A stretch of DNA of 59,654 bases, taken from contig CAKSSY010000004.1 of assembly GCA_934489945.1 (NCBI GenBank), positions 1-59,654 on the forward strand, read 5' to 3'. The position numbers and the translations under genes were made by a program. This stretch comes from an uncultured Eubacteriales bacterium (GTDB taxonomy: Bacteria > Bacillota > Clostridia > Oscillospirales > CAG-272). Shown here piece after piece: positions 31,581 to 40,874 of this stretch (its first letter is position 1; each line of letters begins with the position of its first letter). The notes beneath the pieces were generated by a model. The model saw only the letters and a list, made by a program, of their open reading frames with translations. It did no database searches and was not told where the DNA came from.

Positions 31581-34580
31581 TTACTGTTTAATTTCTTCCA
31601 TAATAAAGGCTTCCAAAACGTCGCCGACCTTGATATCGTTGAACTTTTCAAGTCCGACACCGCACTCATAGCCGGCAGCGACCTCACGCACATCATCTTT
31701 GAAACGACGGAGCGAGGAAATCTTATCCTCATAAATCACAACACCGTCACGCACTACGCGGATCTGCGAATTTCTTGTAATTTTTCCGTCCTGAACATAG
31801 GAACCGGCAATTGTTCCGACATTGGGAACATGAATCGTCTGACGCACTTCGGCGTGCCCAAGCAGATTCTCCTTGAATTTCGGTGCCAAAAGTCCCTTCA
31901 TCGCGGCTGTTATCTCCTCGATACAGTCGTAGATGACACGGTAGGTGCGAATCTCGACATCCTGTCTTTCAGCAGAATCCAGCGCACCTTTATCGGGACG
32001 GACATTGAATCCGACAATAATCGCGTTGGAAGCCGCAGCAAGCATAACATCGCCTTCATTGATACCACCCGCAGCAGAGTGAATGACCTTTACACGAACT
32101 TCTTCATTGGATATCTTTTCCAACGATGCCTTGACCGCCTCAGCAGAGCCGACCACATCGGCTTTTACAATAATGCTCAGCGTCTTGACACCCTCGGAAA
32201 TCTGATTGAACAAGTCATTCAGGCTGACACGGCTGTTTTCTTTGAATTCCTCTTCCTTCGCCTTACTGCGACGATTTCCGGCAAGCTCACGTGCCATTCT
32301 TTCATCCGCAACCACATGAAATTCTTCACCCGAGATCGGCACTTCATCAAGACCTACCATCTCAACCGGCACAGAAGGAGCCGCCTCCTTGACCGGTCGA
32401 CCGGTATGGTCGCTCATAGCACGAACACGTCCGACAGCGGTTCCGGCAATGACCGTGTCGCCCGTATGAAGTGTACCATTCTGAACCAGTACCGTCACAA
32501 CAGGACCGCGACCTTTATCCAACTTGCCTTCGATAACGATTCCCTTTGCTCTGCGATTCGGATTTGCCTTCAGCTCTTTCACCTCGGCAACCAAAAGCAC
32601 GCTTTCAAGAAGATCGTCAATACCTTCATGCGTAAGAGCCGAAACGGGAACACAAAGTACATCTCCGCCCCATTCTTCGGGAACCAGATCGTACTTGGTC
32701 AATTCCTGCTTGATCGCATCGGGATTGGCACCCGGTTTATCCATTTTGTTGATTGCAACAATAATATCAACGCCCGCCGCCTTAGCATGATTGATGGCTT
32801 CAACCGTCTGCGGCATCACGCCGTCGTCCGCGGCAACCACAAGGATGGCAATATCGGTTGCCATAGCACCTCTGGCACGCATTGCGGTAAACGCCTCGTG
32901 ACCGGGGGTATCCAGGAACGTTATATCCTGCCCCTTGACTTTCACGCGATAAGCACCGATGTGCTGAGTAATACCGCCCGCTTCTCCCGAAGTGACATGC
33001 GTATTCCGGATGGCATCCAAAAGCGAAGTCTTACCGTGGTCAACGTGTCCCATGACGCAGACAACGGGAGCACGAGGCACCAATTCTTCCTTGCTGTCCT
33101 CTGCCTCGTCAAACAGTTTATCCTCTATGGTGACAACCACTTCCTTGGTAATATTGGCACCCATTTCGTCGGCAACAAGATATGCGGTATCGTAGTCGAT
33201 AAGCTGATTGACCGTAACCGTCACTCCCATCAGCATCAAACGTTTCATCACCTCTGCCGCTGTAGCCTTCAAACGGGAAGCAAGTTCTCCCACCGAAATT
33301 TCATCGGGAATCGAAACGTTGACCGGTACTTTTTTGACCGGTGCAACAGGACCGCGCTTGCTCTTGGCAAAGCGTTTCTGCGGAATAGGAGCATTGGTAT
33401 TTTTCTTCTTGATATGCTGATTGCCACCACGAAGATCCGCCACGGCATCCGACACAAAAGAAGTGAGTTTGTCGTCATATTTTGAAAGATCAACCGAACC
33501 GCCGCGCATATCGACCACGCGGGTAGCACCGCGGAGCTTGGATGTGTTGCCGCCCCCCTTGGGTGTCTGTTCACGAATGATCTGTTGCGGCTGGAATTTT
33601 TCACGAGGGGCACTCTGGAATCCACCGGAATCCTTATCTCTCATACCACTGAAGCCCTGTCCCTGCGGACGCTGCCCGAACGGACGTGACTGACCGCCCT
33701 GCGGACGCTGTCCCATACCTCCCTGTGCGGGGCGGGAGTTCTGTCCGTTGAAACGGTTGTTCGGCGAATAAGTGCCGTTTCCGGCAGAAGCGTTCTGTTG
33801 CGGACGGAAACCACCGGCATTTTGCGAATTCGGTGCAGGCTGCGTATTCGGGCGGGAACCGTTGTTCGGTGTTCCGTAAGTTCTCTGCTGATACCCGCCG
33901 GAGGTGGCGGCTCTCGACTGCACGATCGGTCTTGCGCCAAACGGCTGTTTTGTTGTCGATTCTGCCGCAGTTGACCGAACAATCGGACGACTGAGCGAAA
34001 CCTCATTTGCACCGCCATGAGCCCCGGACGGTTTCTGGTTTTTCATAATCGGGTTTTCCACAGGCTTCTCTGCCGCCTTTTCAACCGGTCTCTCGGCGGG
34101 CTTTTCTGCCGCCTTTTCAATCGGCTTCTCGACAGGCTTCTCTGCCGCCTTTTCAATCGGCTTCTCAACAGGCTTCTCTGCCGCCTTTTCTACTGGCTTC
34201 TCGGCGGGCTTTTCTGTCGCCTTTTCTACCGACTTCTCGGCGGGCTTTTCTATTGCCTTTTCTACCGGCTTCTCCGGTTTCTTTTCACCGACGGTCTCTT
34301 CCGATGTTTTCCCCGCTTTTTCTTCCTTTATCGTCTCGGCAGGAGCCTTTTTCGCCTTGGAGGGAATATAAGTGATACCGTCAAGATAATTTTCGATTTC
34401 CGTGATTTGGTTGTCTTTGGTTATCGTGTCAAAAAGCACGTTGAATTCCGTCGCCTCAAGGGCTTTCTGCGTGTTTTTGACTTCAAAGCCTTTTCCGACA
34501 AGAAGATCCACAATATCCTTACTTTTCTTCCCGAGGTCCTTTGCAATTTGATTGATTTTGAACTGAGGGTTTACTGCCAT
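31581..34580 (-). CDS. infB: Translation initiation factor IF-2
   Basis: GTPase that brings fMet-tRNA to the 30S subunit. 999 residues. Seen: N-terminal IF-2N domain (FKINQIAKDLGKKSKDIVDLL), a low-complexity linker of EKP repeats then a Gly/Asn/Gln/Arg-rich stretch (about residues 100-350), a second IF-2N (SVGELASRLKATAAEVMKRL), the G domain with GHVDHGKTS, DTPGHEAF and NKMDKPGA, and domains II-IV. Start at MAVNPQFKIN (34578-34580). Last gene of the rimP-nusA operon here. Codons upstream of this ATG are not conserved in character. Confidence 0.97.
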   Translation of the reverse strand: MAVNPQFKINQIAKDLGKKSKDIVDLLVGKGFEVKNTQKALEATEFNVLFDTITKDNQITEIENYLDGITYIPSKAKKAPAETIKEEKAGKTSEETVGEKKPEKPVEKAIEKPAEKSVEKATEKPAEKPVEKAAEKPVEKPIEKAAEKPVEKPIEKAAEKPAERPVEKAAEKPVENPIMKNQKPSGAHGGANEVSLSRPIVRSTAAESTTKQPFGARPIVQSRAATSGGYQQRTYGTPNNGSRPNTQPAPNSQNAGGFRPQQNASAGNGTYSPNNRFNGQNSRPAQGGMGQRPQGGQSRPFGQRPQGQGFSGMRDKDSGGFQSAPREKFQPQQIIREQTPKGGGNTSKLRGATRVVDMRGGSVDLSKYDDKLTSFVSDAVADLRGGNQHIKKKNTNAPIPQKRFAKSKRGPVAPVKKVPVNVSIPDEISVGELASRLKATAAEVMKRLMLMGVTVTVNQLIDYDTAYLVADEMGANITKEVVVTIEDKLFDEAEDSKEELVPRAPVVCVMGHVDHGKTSLLDAIRNTHVTSGEAGGITQHIGAYRVKVKGQDITFLDTPGHEAFTAMRARGAMATDIAILVVAADDGVMPQTVEAINHAKAAGVDIIVAINKMDKPGANPDAIKQELTKYDLVPEEWGGDVLCVPVSALTHEGIDDLLESVLLVAEVKELKANPNRRAKGIVIEGKLDKGRGPVVTVLVQNGTLHTGDTVIAGTAVGRVRAMSDHTGRPVKEAAPSVPVEMVGLDEVPISGEEFHVVADERMARELAGNRRSKAKEEEFKENSRVSLNDLFNQISEGVKTLSIIVKADVVGSAEAVKASLEKISNEEVRVKVIHSAAGGINEGDVMLAAASNAIIVGFNVRPDKGALDSAERQDVEIRTYRVIYDCIEEITAAMKGLLAPKFKENLLGHAEVRQTIHVPNVGTIAGSYVQDGKITRNSQIRVVRDGVVIYEDKISSLRRFKDDVREVAAGYECGVGLEKFNDIKVGDVLEAFIMEEIKQ
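34050..34277 (-). repeat. Tandem 12-residue EKP repeats within infB
   Basis: About 36-bp units encoding variants of EKAAEKPVEKPI, repeated several times in the IF-2 linker (residues about 102-177 of the 999-residue protein). An in-frame repeat that can expand or contract. Confidence 0.8.
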
Positions 34581-34706
34581 ACAATGCCCTGCCTTTCTTT
34601 TGTGTCCGGGTGATCCGAAGCCTTGCTTGATTGAGTAAAGGGTTCGCCTCGGATCGCCACGCAATTCTCTCTCGGGTGGCCTCCAAGACTTTATTTTGTT
34701 TGTTTT

Positions 34707-35054
34707 TTATTTGAACAATTTCATAATTCCCGCGGCAAAATGTCCGTCGGTTACACCGACCGCGGCAAGTTCTCCGCCTTTTCCGAGGGCGTGACCGAAT
34801 TTTTCCGCCGTTACATTTACGGTAAAAAGTTTTACACCGTAATAGGTACATCTGTCCGTCAAACGCTTTTTTGTATTTTCCGCCGCACCGCTCGCCATCA
34901 CCACCAGACAGATACCTTTGCCGTCCCGCAAACTGTCACAGATAAGCTGTGTTCCGGGAATCAGCCGTCCCGCCTTGGCACAAAGTCCAAGCAATCCGAG
35001 AACCCGGTCGGATGTGTCGGCTTTTTTTTTCTGATCCTTTTCGGTGTCACACAT
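34707..35054 (-). CDS. ylxQ: YlxQ, L7Ae-family RNA-binding protein
   Basis: Kink-turn RNA-binding protein of the L7Ae/L30e family, encoded in the nusA-infB operon of Bacillota. 115 residues. Seen: VLGLLGLCAKAGRLIPGTQLICDSLR, LVVMASGAAENTKKRLTDRC and the C-terminal GKGGELAAVGVTDGHFAAGI. The start at 35052-35054 (MCDTEKDQKKK) overlaps the ylxR stop by 8 bp; the upstream ATGs lie inside ylxR. It is followed by infB after 126 bp. Confidence 0.92.
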   Translation of the reverse strand: MCDTEKDQKKKADTSDRVLGLLGLCAKAGRLIPGTQLICDSLRDGKGICLVVMASGAAENTKKRLTDRCTYYGVKLFTVNVTAEKFGHALGKGGELAAVGVTDGHFAAGIMKLFK

Positions 35055-35322
35055 TTTCTTCCAATTCCTTTTCCATCGCGTCATAGACTTCCTCCGGAAT
35101 CTCACATTCAAGGCTACGATCGATTCTTTTCGCCTTGCGTGCCTTCCTCAGACATGCGATGTCGCGGCAGATATATGCCCCGCGTCCGTTCATTCTGCCC
35201 TTAAAATCCAGCACAACGCTTCCCTCCGGGGTGCGAACCACACGCATCAGGTCTGCCTTCGGCTTATGCTCGTTGCATCCGAGACATCTGCGCTCGGGAA
35301 TCTTGCGTTTTTTCTGTTCCAT
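35047..35322 (-). CDS. ylxR: YlxR (DUF448) RNA-binding protein
   Basis: Small nucleic-acid binding protein of 91 residues; the family has recently been linked to RNase P RNA in Bacillus (RnpM). Seen: ERRCLGCNEHKPKADLMRVV at the N-terminus and GRMNGRGAYICRD in the middle, the family's signatures. Start at 35320-35322 (MEQKKRKIPERR), just downstream of the nusA stop region; the upstream ATG overlaps nusA. It lies between nusA and ylxQ. Confidence 0.94.
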   Translation of the reverse strand: MEQKKRKIPERRCLGCNEHKPKADLMRVVRTPEGSVVLDFKGRMNGRGAYICRDIACLRKARKAKRIDRSLECEIPEEVYDAMEKELEENV

Positions 35323-35332
35323 AGCAAATTCC

Positions 35333-36358
35333 TTATTCCGTTTTAATGTCAATCTTCATACCGGTCAGCTTGGCGGCAAGACGTGCATTCTGCCCTTCTT
35401 TTCCGATAGCAAGGGAGAGCTGCTCGGGAGAAACAATCACACGACAACTTCTCTCCGCCGTCATCACCACCGAGTCAACCTTGGCAGGAGCCAAAGCCGC
35501 CGCCACATATTCGCCGGCATCTTCGCTGTATTTCACAATATCGATCTTTTCCCCGCCAAGTTCATCCACAATTCCGGCGATTCTCATACCGTGGTTTCCG
35601 ATGCAGGCACCGACTGCGTCAACATCCTCGTCGCGTGAATAAACGGCAATTTTGGTACGGGAGCCTGCCTCTCGCGCCACGCCCTTAATCAGTACAATAC
35701 CGTCGGCAATCTCGGGAATTTCCAATTCAAACATACGCCGAACCAATCCTGCATGCACACGGGACAGCGTAACCAGCGGACCGCGAGATTCCTTACTGAC
35801 CTCAATGATGTACACCCTGACCTTCTGACCGACCTCAAATGTCTCACCGGGAATCTGCTCACTCTTCATCAGCGTGGCATACCCCGTACCGGTATCCAAA
35901 ACCACATTGCCGCTGATATCATCAATTTTACTGACAGTGGCGGTAATAATCTCCTCACGCTTGCTTTCGTAAGCCCGTTGCATAGCGTGTCTTTCCCCCT
36001 CACGAATTCCCTGAATAATCACGGATTTTGCCGCACCCGCACTCAAGCGACGGAATTCTTTGGTCTTCAATTCGTTCTCAATAATATCTCCGACCACATG
36101 TCGCTTGCTGAGGGCCTTGGCATCCTCCAGTGAAATTTCGGTTTCGGGATCCTCAACCGTCTCCACCACGGTTTTTTGCTGATAGAGTTTCACATCCTGC
36201 TTTTCGGGATCAATCAGCACCCTGACATTGGTACTGTTTCCGTACTCTTTTTTATATGCCGAAACGAGAGCTGCCTCGATTTTTTCATACATATACTCTT
36301 TCGGGATGCCCTTTTCCTTCTCCAGCATATCAAGGGCGATGAAAAATTCCTTATTCAT
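35333..36358 (-). CDS. nusA: Transcription termination/antitermination factor NusA
   Basis: RNA polymerase-bound factor for pausing, termination and antitermination. 341 residues, the short Bacillota form without C-terminal acidic repeats. Seen: NusA N-terminal domain (about 1-130; LEKEKGIPKEYMYEKIEAALVSAYKK), S1 domain (about 135-200), and two KH domains (GSRTKIAVYSRDEDVDAVGACIGNHGMRI and ...LAIGKEGQNARLAAKLTG). It follows rimP by 33 bp. Confidence 0.97.
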   Translation of the reverse strand: MNKEFFIALDMLEKEKGIPKEYMYEKIEAALVSAYKKEYGNSTNVRVLIDPEKQDVKLYQQKTVVETVEDPETEISLEDAKALSKRHVVGDIIENELKTKEFRRLSAGAAKSVIIQGIREGERHAMQRAYESKREEIITATVSKIDDISGNVVLDTGTGYATLMKSEQIPGETFEVGQKVRVYIIEVSKESRGPLVTLSRVHAGLVRRMFELEIPEIADGIVLIKGVAREAGSRTKIAVYSRDEDVDAVGACIGNHGMRIAGIVDELGGEKIDIVKYSEDAGEYVAAALAPAKVDSVVMTAERSCRVIVSPEQLSLAIGKEGQNARLAAKLTGMKIDIKTE

Positions 36359-36391
36359 GAGTTGAATCCTTTCCTTTTGTCACAAAACAAA

Positions 36392-36865
36392 TCAGTCTCC
36401 GAAATCAAAGACCGTTTTCAATTTAGATACCGCCGCACGTGCAAAGGTTTGCATCCCGCGTTCGGTTTCAAGGGTGATTCCCCCGTTTTCGTAGCCAATG
36501 AGCTTACCGACAAAGCTCTTGGAGCCATCCTGTGGAGCAAACAAACGCACTTCCACTTTGGCACCGATGCTTGCCGCAATGTGTTCTTCCGTTCTCAACT
36601 CCCTCTCAATGCCGGGAGAACTGACTTCAAGATAATAGGGATCGGCAATCGGATCCGCCTCATCGAGAATCGGGTCAATTGCACGGTGCATCTTTTCACA
36701 GTCATCAATCGAGATGCCCGTCGTCGAATCTATGGTGATGCGCAGGATCATTCTTGTCCCTTCCTTGACATACTCAACATCCCACAGCAGATACCCGAGT
36801 TCCCGTGCCACCGGCGCAACCAATTCCCGCACAACAGCAGCCACACTTTTTGCACTTGTACTCAT
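36392..36865 (-). CDS. rimP: Ribosome maturation factor RimP
   Basis: Assists 30S subunit maturation. 157 residues. Seen: LGYLLWDVEYVKEGTRMILRITID, ISIDDCEKMHRAIDPILDEADPI and YYLEVSSPGIERELRTEEH, the RimP signature. First gene of the minus-strand rimP-nusA-ylxR-ylxQ-infB operon, with a clear promoter about 90 bp upstream. Confidence 0.96.
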   Translation of the reverse strand: MSTSAKSVAAVVRELVAPVARELGYLLWDVEYVKEGTRMILRITIDSTTGISIDDCEKMHRAIDPILDEADPIADPYYLEVSSPGIERELRTEEHIAASIGAKVEVRLFAPQDGSKSFVGKLIGYENGGITLETERGMQTFARAAVSKLKTVFDFGD

Positions 36866-36953
36866 AAAAACCTCAGCCTAAAAAATGCTTCATTTCAACA
36901 ATTAAGAGTGGACCGAAGCCCACTCCCATACAATCCACACAATACTATAACAT

Positions 36954-36982
36954 AGTATATCACATTTTTTTCACTTTCGCAA
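36954..36982 (-). promoter_or_regulatory. Sigma-A-type promoter of the rimP-nusA-infB operon
   Basis: Minus strand TTGCGA (36977-36982), 17 bp, TATACT (36954-36959), TGA before the -10. The 5' leader of about 80 nt contains a short GAGTGG/CCACTC hairpin. Confidence 0.7.
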
Positions 36983-37062
36983 GAGGCATTTGAATATTTT
37001 TTTCATTTTTTTATAATTTCAGAAAACTTTTCCAAAAAAATCATTTCCGCCTCATTTGGTTG

Positions 37063-37091
37063 TTTACAAATCGACAAAAATATGGTATACT
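37063..37091 (+). promoter_or_regulatory. Sigma-A-type promoter of the yybS-gdpP-rplI-dnaB operon
   Basis: TTTACA (37063-37068), 17 bp, TATACT (37086-37091), TGG before the -10; 41 bp upstream of the first start codon. Confidence 0.75.
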
Positions 37092-37131
37092 ATTGTAATA
37101 TTGATGGATTTGCGGAAAGGAATCATTACGC

Positions 37132-38286
37132 ATGAACAATATAAATGATATAGATACCAATAAAAGAAAGCGACGGGAACTTCCCCTCTTATCCTCGCTT
37201 CTTTCTGTGCTTGTATTGCTGTTTTTTATGACATACATCGTCTGCACCGATGTTTCCTTTTACCGCTATGCGGTGGTGCCGGTCTATGTCCTGACCGTGC
37301 TTTTGCTGATTCGGTCGAGAACTGTCGCTTTTGTAACGGCGATTCCCTGCTTTGTCGCGCTGATAACTGCCTCATCTTCGCCCTTTTTTTCGCTCCTGCT
37401 TGCCATTACCGCCGCGGTCGGATGCGGAGCGTTTGCCATTCGATACGCCAATCGTTTTCTCCTGTTGCTCGCCCCGATCGGTGCTTATGCCATCGCTTTT
37501 GCTTTGACAGAGAATGTCGTGTTATCTTTGCTTGTCTTTGCCCCTGTCCCCGGCGCGATTGTTCTCTTTCTCGCCGTTCGTAAGGGACTGTCGCGCACCG
37601 CGACGGTTGCCTCGGTTGCAACTGTACTGGTGGCAATTGCCGCCTTCGTCTTGTTTTTGACGGTTCACCTGAAATACGGGAATGTTACAGTAAAGTTTTT
37701 CACCGACTTCCTCACCTCATTCCGCGATAAGATGATTGAAAAATATATTGACGCCGTCAAGACGGCAGGGCTCTCTCATGTTATGACAGTGGATAAAGAT
37801 GTGTTGAACGCCGCCATCAACCTTCTGATTCGTCTGATTCCCGCGGGGGTTGTGCTCATAGCGGAAATCATGGCTTACTTTTCCGGTCTCATTGCCGTTT
37901 CCATGCACAGCGTGTATTTTCCGGAACAACCGCTTTCGCACGAGGTTCTGACATTCCGCATGAGTAGTGTCTCGGCAGTTATGTTTTTGCTCTCCTTCCT
38001 TGCATTTCTTCTCTTTCCCACCGATTCAAACACGTTCGGCATCGTATCCGTTTCCGCAATGAATCTTAATCTGATTCTCATTCCGGGGCTCGCCCTTTGC
38101 GGAATTTTGAATTTCCTCGCAAACCTCAGACAAAGGAAACAGATCTCCCTGATTCCGACGCTTCTGTTCCTTGCCGTTCTGATTTTTTATACCGCAGTCA
38201 TCCCTTACATCCTTGCTTTTTCGGGCGCGTTCGCCATTCTGCGTACGGGAAGAAAACGCAGAGATGATGAAAACGGCAGTCTATGA
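37132..38286 (+). CDS. yybS: YybS-like (DUF2232) polytopic membrane protein
   Basis: Membrane protein of 384 residues with about eight hydrophobic segments. Its function is unknown. Its place directly upstream of gdpP, rplI and dnaB is the conserved Bacillota position of YybS/DUF2232, and the C-terminal segments (MNLNLILIPGLALCGILNFLANLR...) fit that family. The stop overlaps a possible gdpP start (ATGA). Assignment rests on synteny plus topology more than motifs. Confidence 0.8.
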   Translation: MNNINDIDTNKRKRRELPLLSSLLSVLVLLFFMTYIVCTDVSFYRYAVVPVYVLTVLLLIRSRTVAFVTAIPCFVALITASSSPFFSLLLAITAAVGCGAFAIRYANRFLLLLAPIGAYAIAFALTENVVLSLLVFAPVPGAIVLFLAVRKGLSRTATVASVATVLVAIAAFVLFLTVHLKYGNVTVKFFTDFLTSFRDKMIEKYIDAVKTAGLSHVMTVDKDVLNAAINLLIRLIPAGVVLIAEIMAYFSGLIAVSMHSVYFPEQPLSHEVLTFRMSSVSAVMFLLSFLAFLLFPTDSNTFGIVSVSAMNLNLILIPGLALCGILNFLANLRQRKQISLIPTLLFLAVLIFYTAVIPYILAFSGAFAILRTGRKRRDDENGSL

Positions 38287-38312
38287 CTCTATCGGAAAGG
38301 AGTTCTGAAATC

Positions 38313-40367
38313 ATGAAAAATCATAAACACGGTTTTCCTCCCGTTGACTCGGGACTTCCGCTTCGACTGTGTACCCTTCTCGGCATTTTTCTTTTGGCAG
38401 TCTATACCATCCTCTGTTCGCTCGGAATTTTCCCGGACGACATTGTGGGGATTGTTCTTCTTGCAATTTATCTTGCGGCATCGCTTGCCGGATTTCTCTT
38501 GGATCGTCAAAGCGGTCAGTCAAAAAGCCAACATAATCGGGAAAATATCGCCATGAGTGCCGTAATGGCTCAAACGGTACAAAATATCGGAATCCCTTTT
38601 GTCATTACCGACGGCGACGGAAAAATCATTTGGTACAACGGCGGTTTCTCCCACATGGTAAGAAGAACCAACTCTTTGTTCGGTGTCAGTCTCAGCGAAT
38701 TTTGTCAGATTACACCGCAGGAATTGGTCAAATCCACAAAGCTGTCCATGGAATTTCCTGCCGATCCCCTGACCGAATATGAGGGCGGCAGTATCGTACA
38801 GGTCGGAGAAGGGACTTATACGGTTCATAGCTATGAGTTGCAGGTGGCGGGAAAGAATTATTTCATGACGGTCTTTTCGGACATGACCGATTTCTACGCC
38901 CTTCGAAATAAAATTGAAAAAGAAAAGCCGGTTGTGGCTTACGTCATGATCGACAACCTCGACGAACTGGCACAATATGTCCGCGTGAGTACCCGCGAAG
39001 CGGCAAGTCAGGCGGAAACCGTTTTGAAAAAGTGGGCAGAGAGTATCCATGCTCTCATCCGCGAATATGACAGGGACAAGTACATTATTGTGTTTGCCTG
39101 TGAAGCTCTTGACGACTGTATCCGCGAAAAATTCCCGATTCTTGAACAGATCCGCAATATCCGTCTCGGAGACAGCAGTATTCCCATTACCGTCTCGATC
39201 GGTGTTTCGGCACTGGGAGACACTATGGCGGAACGGGAAAAGAATGCCAGATCCGCATTGGACATGGCACTGCAACGCGGGGGAGATCAGGTTGCACTCC
39301 GTAACGAAAAGGGGCTTGAATATTTCGGCGGACGAACCAAAAATATCCAGAAAAAAACCAAAGTGCTTGCCCGCGTGATTGCAGGTCAGCTTCTGAATCT
39401 CATCTCCACATCGGGCAACGTTATTATTATGGGACACCGCAATCCCGACTTTGACTCCATCGGAGCCTGTGTCGGACTTGCCCGCCTGTGCCTGCACTGC
39501 GGCGTCAATCCCAAAATCATTATCGACAAAAGCAATGGAAATTTCCGCGATTGTGCCGCCGATCTCCTGTCCGTCGATCTATATAAAGACATTTTCATAG
39601 ATGCTTCCGCCGGCATGGATCTGATTCGATCGGACACACTCCTCATTATTGCCGATGCCAATAACTTCACCATTCTGGAGGAGCCGGCAATTGCGGAAAA
39701 CGTCGCCAATCTTGTCATTATTGACCATCATCGGAAGACAGCAGAATTTAAACGTCAACCGCTGATTGCCTATATCGATCCGTCCGCCTCCTCGGCTTGC
39801 GAGCTGGTTGCCGAAATTCTGGAAGAATGTCTGCCGGCGGGAACTCTCCTGAAAGAAGAATCGACCGTCATTCTCTCCGGTGTCATGGTTGACACCAAAA
39901 ACTTCACACGCTCAACCGGAATCCGAACCTTCTCGGCAGCCCTCTATCTGCGCGGCGAGGGGGGCAACTCCGAAATTGCTCACACCTTTTTCAATGAGGA
40001 TATTGAAGATTTCAATGCCGAGGCGAAATTCGGTTCCAATGTCACAATCTATCGCAATAATATTGCCATTACCACCAGTATGGGAAGCGACAATGCCGAA
40101 GGAGATCGCGTTGCCGCATCCAAAGCAGCTGACAAATTGCTGACCGTCAAAAACGTGGTGGCATCCTTTGCGCTTGTCACCGTGGAAAATGCCATTCATA
40201 TCTCCGCCCGTTCGGACGGCTCCGTCAACGTGCAGTTGATTTTGGAACGACTCAACGGGGGCGGACATTTCAATATTGCCGGTGCCCGTGTACCGGGCAG
40301 AAATATGAAGGAGGCGTTGATCCGCCTGAAAGCGGCGATTGACGACTATCTCGACACCTTATCGTAA
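38313..40367 (+). CDS. gdpP: Cyclic-di-AMP phosphodiesterase GdpP
   Basis: Membrane-bound hydrolase of c-di-AMP, controlling potassium and osmolyte balance and cell wall stress. 684 residues. Seen: two N-terminal membrane segments (about 17-37 and 44-64), a PAS-like domain (about 85-190), a degenerate GGDEF domain (EYDRDKYIIVF in place of GGDEF), then DHH and DHHA1 domains with GHRNPDFDSIGA, IIADANN and VIIDHHRK for metal binding, and GGGHFNIAGA near the C-terminus. ATG at 38313 with AAAGGAG 10 bp upstream; an ATG at 38283 overlapping the yybS stop is possible. Confidence 0.95.
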   Translation: MKNHKHGFPPVDSGLPLRLCTLLGIFLLAVYTILCSLGIFPDDIVGIVLLAIYLAASLAGFLLDRQSGQSKSQHNRENIAMSAVMAQTVQNIGIPFVITDGDGKIIWYNGGFSHMVRRTNSLFGVSLSEFCQITPQELVKSTKLSMEFPADPLTEYEGGSIVQVGEGTYTVHSYELQVAGKNYFMTVFSDMTDFYALRNKIEKEKPVVAYVMIDNLDELAQYVRVSTREAASQAETVLKKWAESIHALIREYDRDKYIIVFACEALDDCIREKFPILEQIRNIRLGDSSIPITVSIGVSALGDTMAEREKNARSALDMALQRGGDQVALRNEKGLEYFGGRTKNIQKKTKVLARVIAGQLLNLISTSGNVIIMGHRNPDFDSIGACVGLARLCLHCGVNPKIIIDKSNGNFRDCAADLLSVDLYKDIFIDASAGMDLIRSDTLLIIADANNFTILEEPAIAENVANLVIIDHHRKTAEFKRQPLIAYIDPSASSACELVAEILEECLPAGTLLKEESTVILSGVMVDTKNFTRSTGIRTFSAALYLRGEGGNSEIAHTFFNEDIEDFNAEAKFGSNVTIYRNNIAITTSMGSDNAEGDRVAASKAADKLLTVKNVVASFALVTVENAIHISARSDGSVNVQLILERLNGGGHFNIAGARVPGRNMKEALIRLKAAIDDYLDTLS

Positions 40368-40399
40368 CCCAGTAAAATACCGGAAAGGAAATATATATT

Positions 40400-40843
40400 A
40401 TGAAAGTTATTCTTACACAGGATGTAAAAAGCCAAGGCAAAAAAGATCAGATCATTGAGGTTTCGGACGGATACGCCAGAAACTTCCTCTTCCCCAAAAA
40501 ACTTGCCATTCCCGCCGATGCCAAAGCCATCAATGAGGCAAAAAACAAGGAGGCTTCCCGTCTTCACAAGCTGGAAGTAGAAAAGGAACAGGCAATTGAA
40601 CTTGCCGCCAAACTCGACCAAGTCCTTGTAAAACTGACCGGTAAGAGCGGCGTTGACGGCAGACTCTACGGTGCCATCACACCGAAGGATATTGCTGATG
40701 CACTCCGGGAGAATTTCGGTCTGGAAATCGACAAACGGAAAATTGCCATAGCCGATCCAATCAAAACCTTCGGCAAATACGACCTTGATGTCAAACTGTA
40801 TAATGATGTAACCGGAAAGATACACCTTCTTGTCACCGAATAA
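40400..40843 (+). CDS. rplI: 50S ribosomal protein L9
   Basis: Large-subunit protein of 147 residues. Seen: MKVILTQDVKSQGKKDQIIEVSDGYARNFL with the L9 signature, a central long helix (KEQAIELAAKLDQ), and the C-terminal VKLYNDVTGKIHLLVTE. GGAAAGG site. Lies between gdpP and dnaB as in other Bacillota. Confidence 0.97.
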   Translation: MKVILTQDVKSQGKKDQIIEVSDGYARNFLFPKKLAIPADAKAINEAKNKEASRLHKLEVEKEQAIELAAKLDQVLVKLTGKSGVDGRLYGAITPKDIADALRENFGLEIDKRKIAIADPIKTFGKYDLDVKLYNDVTGKIHLLVTE

Positions 40844-40874
40844 CGCCGTGCAAAACAAGAAAGGCATCTGAAAC

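Noticed and set aside
34050..34277. CRISPR-like direct repeats
   Set aside because: Repeats are in frame within infB, encode EKP units and have no spacers.
36866..37062. Riboswitch or tRNA upstream of rimP
   Set aside because: Only a short GAGTGG/CCACTC hairpin is seen; the rest is AT-rich with promoters on both strands.
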